From assembly GCA_947387485.1 (NCBI GenBank), contig CANDNT010000001.1, positions 186,001-250,000 on the forward strand: a DNA stretch of 64,000 bases, in the 5' to 3' direction. A program made the translations under genes and the position numbers. The notes beneath the pieces were generated by a model, which saw nothing but the letters and a program-made list of their open reading frames with translations, made no database searches and had not been told where the DNA came from. This document shows, piece by piece, positions 63,551 through 64,000 of this stretch (the first letter of the stretch is position 1; each line of letters begins with the position of its first letter). This DNA comes from Aquimarina rhabdastrellae (GTDB lineage: Bacteria; Bacteroidota; Bacteroidia; Flavobacteriales; Flavobacteriaceae).

Positions 63551-64000
63551 TTTTTATTTCGTTTTTAATACTATGTCTTATATACTTTTCAACTACTACT
63601 GCTGTAATAATCACAATATAAAATTGCCCCATAAGTCCTGTTAAAATTGCTGCCTTTTGTGCAGTAGGAGTAATAGGTATAACTTCTCCATAACCAATCG
63701 TCAACAAAGTTATATAACTGTAATACAACAATGTATCTGTTTTCTCTGGTATAGATACTGACTCTAATAATATTCCACCAAAAGATCCTGGTGTAGCTAT
63801 TTCTATAGTTAAAAATATAAAAAAAGCAACTAATCCTAAAGCAATATAACCACTCATTAATCCAAAAATTACATTTTTATTTACCTTCTGAGTGTTCCAT
63901 ACTTGTCTAATAATTTCAATAGTCACTATAACATAGAATAAAAAATAGGTACCAAATTGAAGAAATCTTATTGTATTTATATCTTTAGGTCTACTTACTA
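63543..64000 (-). CDS. Partial potassium channel-type membrane protein
   Basis: The frame is open to the right edge, so the N-terminal part is outside the window. A GTG at 63926 could be read as a start, but the codons upstream (ending in IRFLQFGTYFLFYVIVTIEI) form a hydrophobic segment that continues the protein. Visible parts are two membrane segments and, between them, the pore loop with the selectivity filter LLTIGYGEVIPITP, a TxGYG-type motif of K+ channels. It likely forms a tetramer in the inner membrane. The overlap with the secreted helical gene suggests a joint function. Confidence 0.8.
   Translation of the reverse strand, partial: VSRPKDINTIRFLQFGTYFLFYVIVTIEIIRQVWNTQKVNKNVIFGLMSGYIALGLVAFFIFLTIEIATPGSFGGILLESVSIPEKTDTLLYYSYITLLTIGYGEVIPITPTAQKAAILTGLMGQFYIVIITAVVVEKYIRHSIKNEIKNE

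Overview
The window is AT-rich chromosomal DNA of a member of the Flavobacteriia (Bacteroidota), probably a marine Flavobacteriaceae; the genus cannot be fixed from sequence alone. The evidence is a set of lineage markers: an lpxC-fabZ fusion gene inside an lpx operon, the type IX secretion regulator PorX, a DUF4494 protein, promoters of the TAnnTTTG (-7) type, few Shine-Dalgarno sequences, and many signal peptides ending in a Q-type cleavage region. I saw no rRNA or tRNA gene, no CRISPR array and no intact transposase.

Layout. 1-5.3 kb (all minus strand) is accessory: the start of a TlpA-like thioredoxin lipoprotein-type gene, an SBBP beta-propeller protein, two unknown membrane proteins and an orphan SUKH (SMI1/KNR4) protein. 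5.6-14.0 kb is a redox block: an AraC regulator, two short-chain dehydrogenases (one fused to a signal peptide and two DUF3237 domains), a molybdenum hydroxylase (iorAB type) and its MocA/XdhC maturation genes. The SDR and XdhC operons share an identical 15-base upstream motif at the same distance from their -7 boxes. 14.4-17.9 kb is an accessory patch of unknown genes, a gene remnant, 71-base repeats and an unusual gene that joins a phospholipase D-type nuclease domain to an Hsp70 substrate-binding domain. 17.9-22.9 kb holds DUF4494, a LytTR two-component pair and a divergent ABC transporter, followed by an AbiH-type abortive infection gene.

24-43 kb is a mosaic of secreted proteins, an NTF2-like/alpha-beta-hydrolase cluster with an AraC regulator, an EamA transporter with a Tet(M)-like GTPase, TetR, MarR and Crp regulators beside their likely targets, an antiporter, a phosphoesterase, a membrane LytTR regulator with an acyltransferase, and a sulfatase. 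43.9-49.3 kb is the most striking unit: a compact seven-gene operon with a flavoprotein, a methyltransferase, a type III polyketide synthase, a dehydratase, a ketosynthase, an acyl carrier protein and a phosphopantetheinyl transferase. It looks like a self-contained route from a dedicated fatty-acyl chain to a modified phenolic or pyrone lipid. I find no experimentally described pathway that it matches exactly.

49.4-64 kb is core genome: an Atg22/UMF1-like MFS protein, an M48 peptidase lipoprotein, sucD, an lpxD paralogue, efp, lpxA, lpxC-fabZ, lpxD, an HD phosphohydrolase, then divergently porX, tsaE and ald, and finally a partial potassium channel at the right edge. The lpx genes make lipid A precursors and PorX controls type IX secretion, so envelope biogenesis and its regulation are grouped here.
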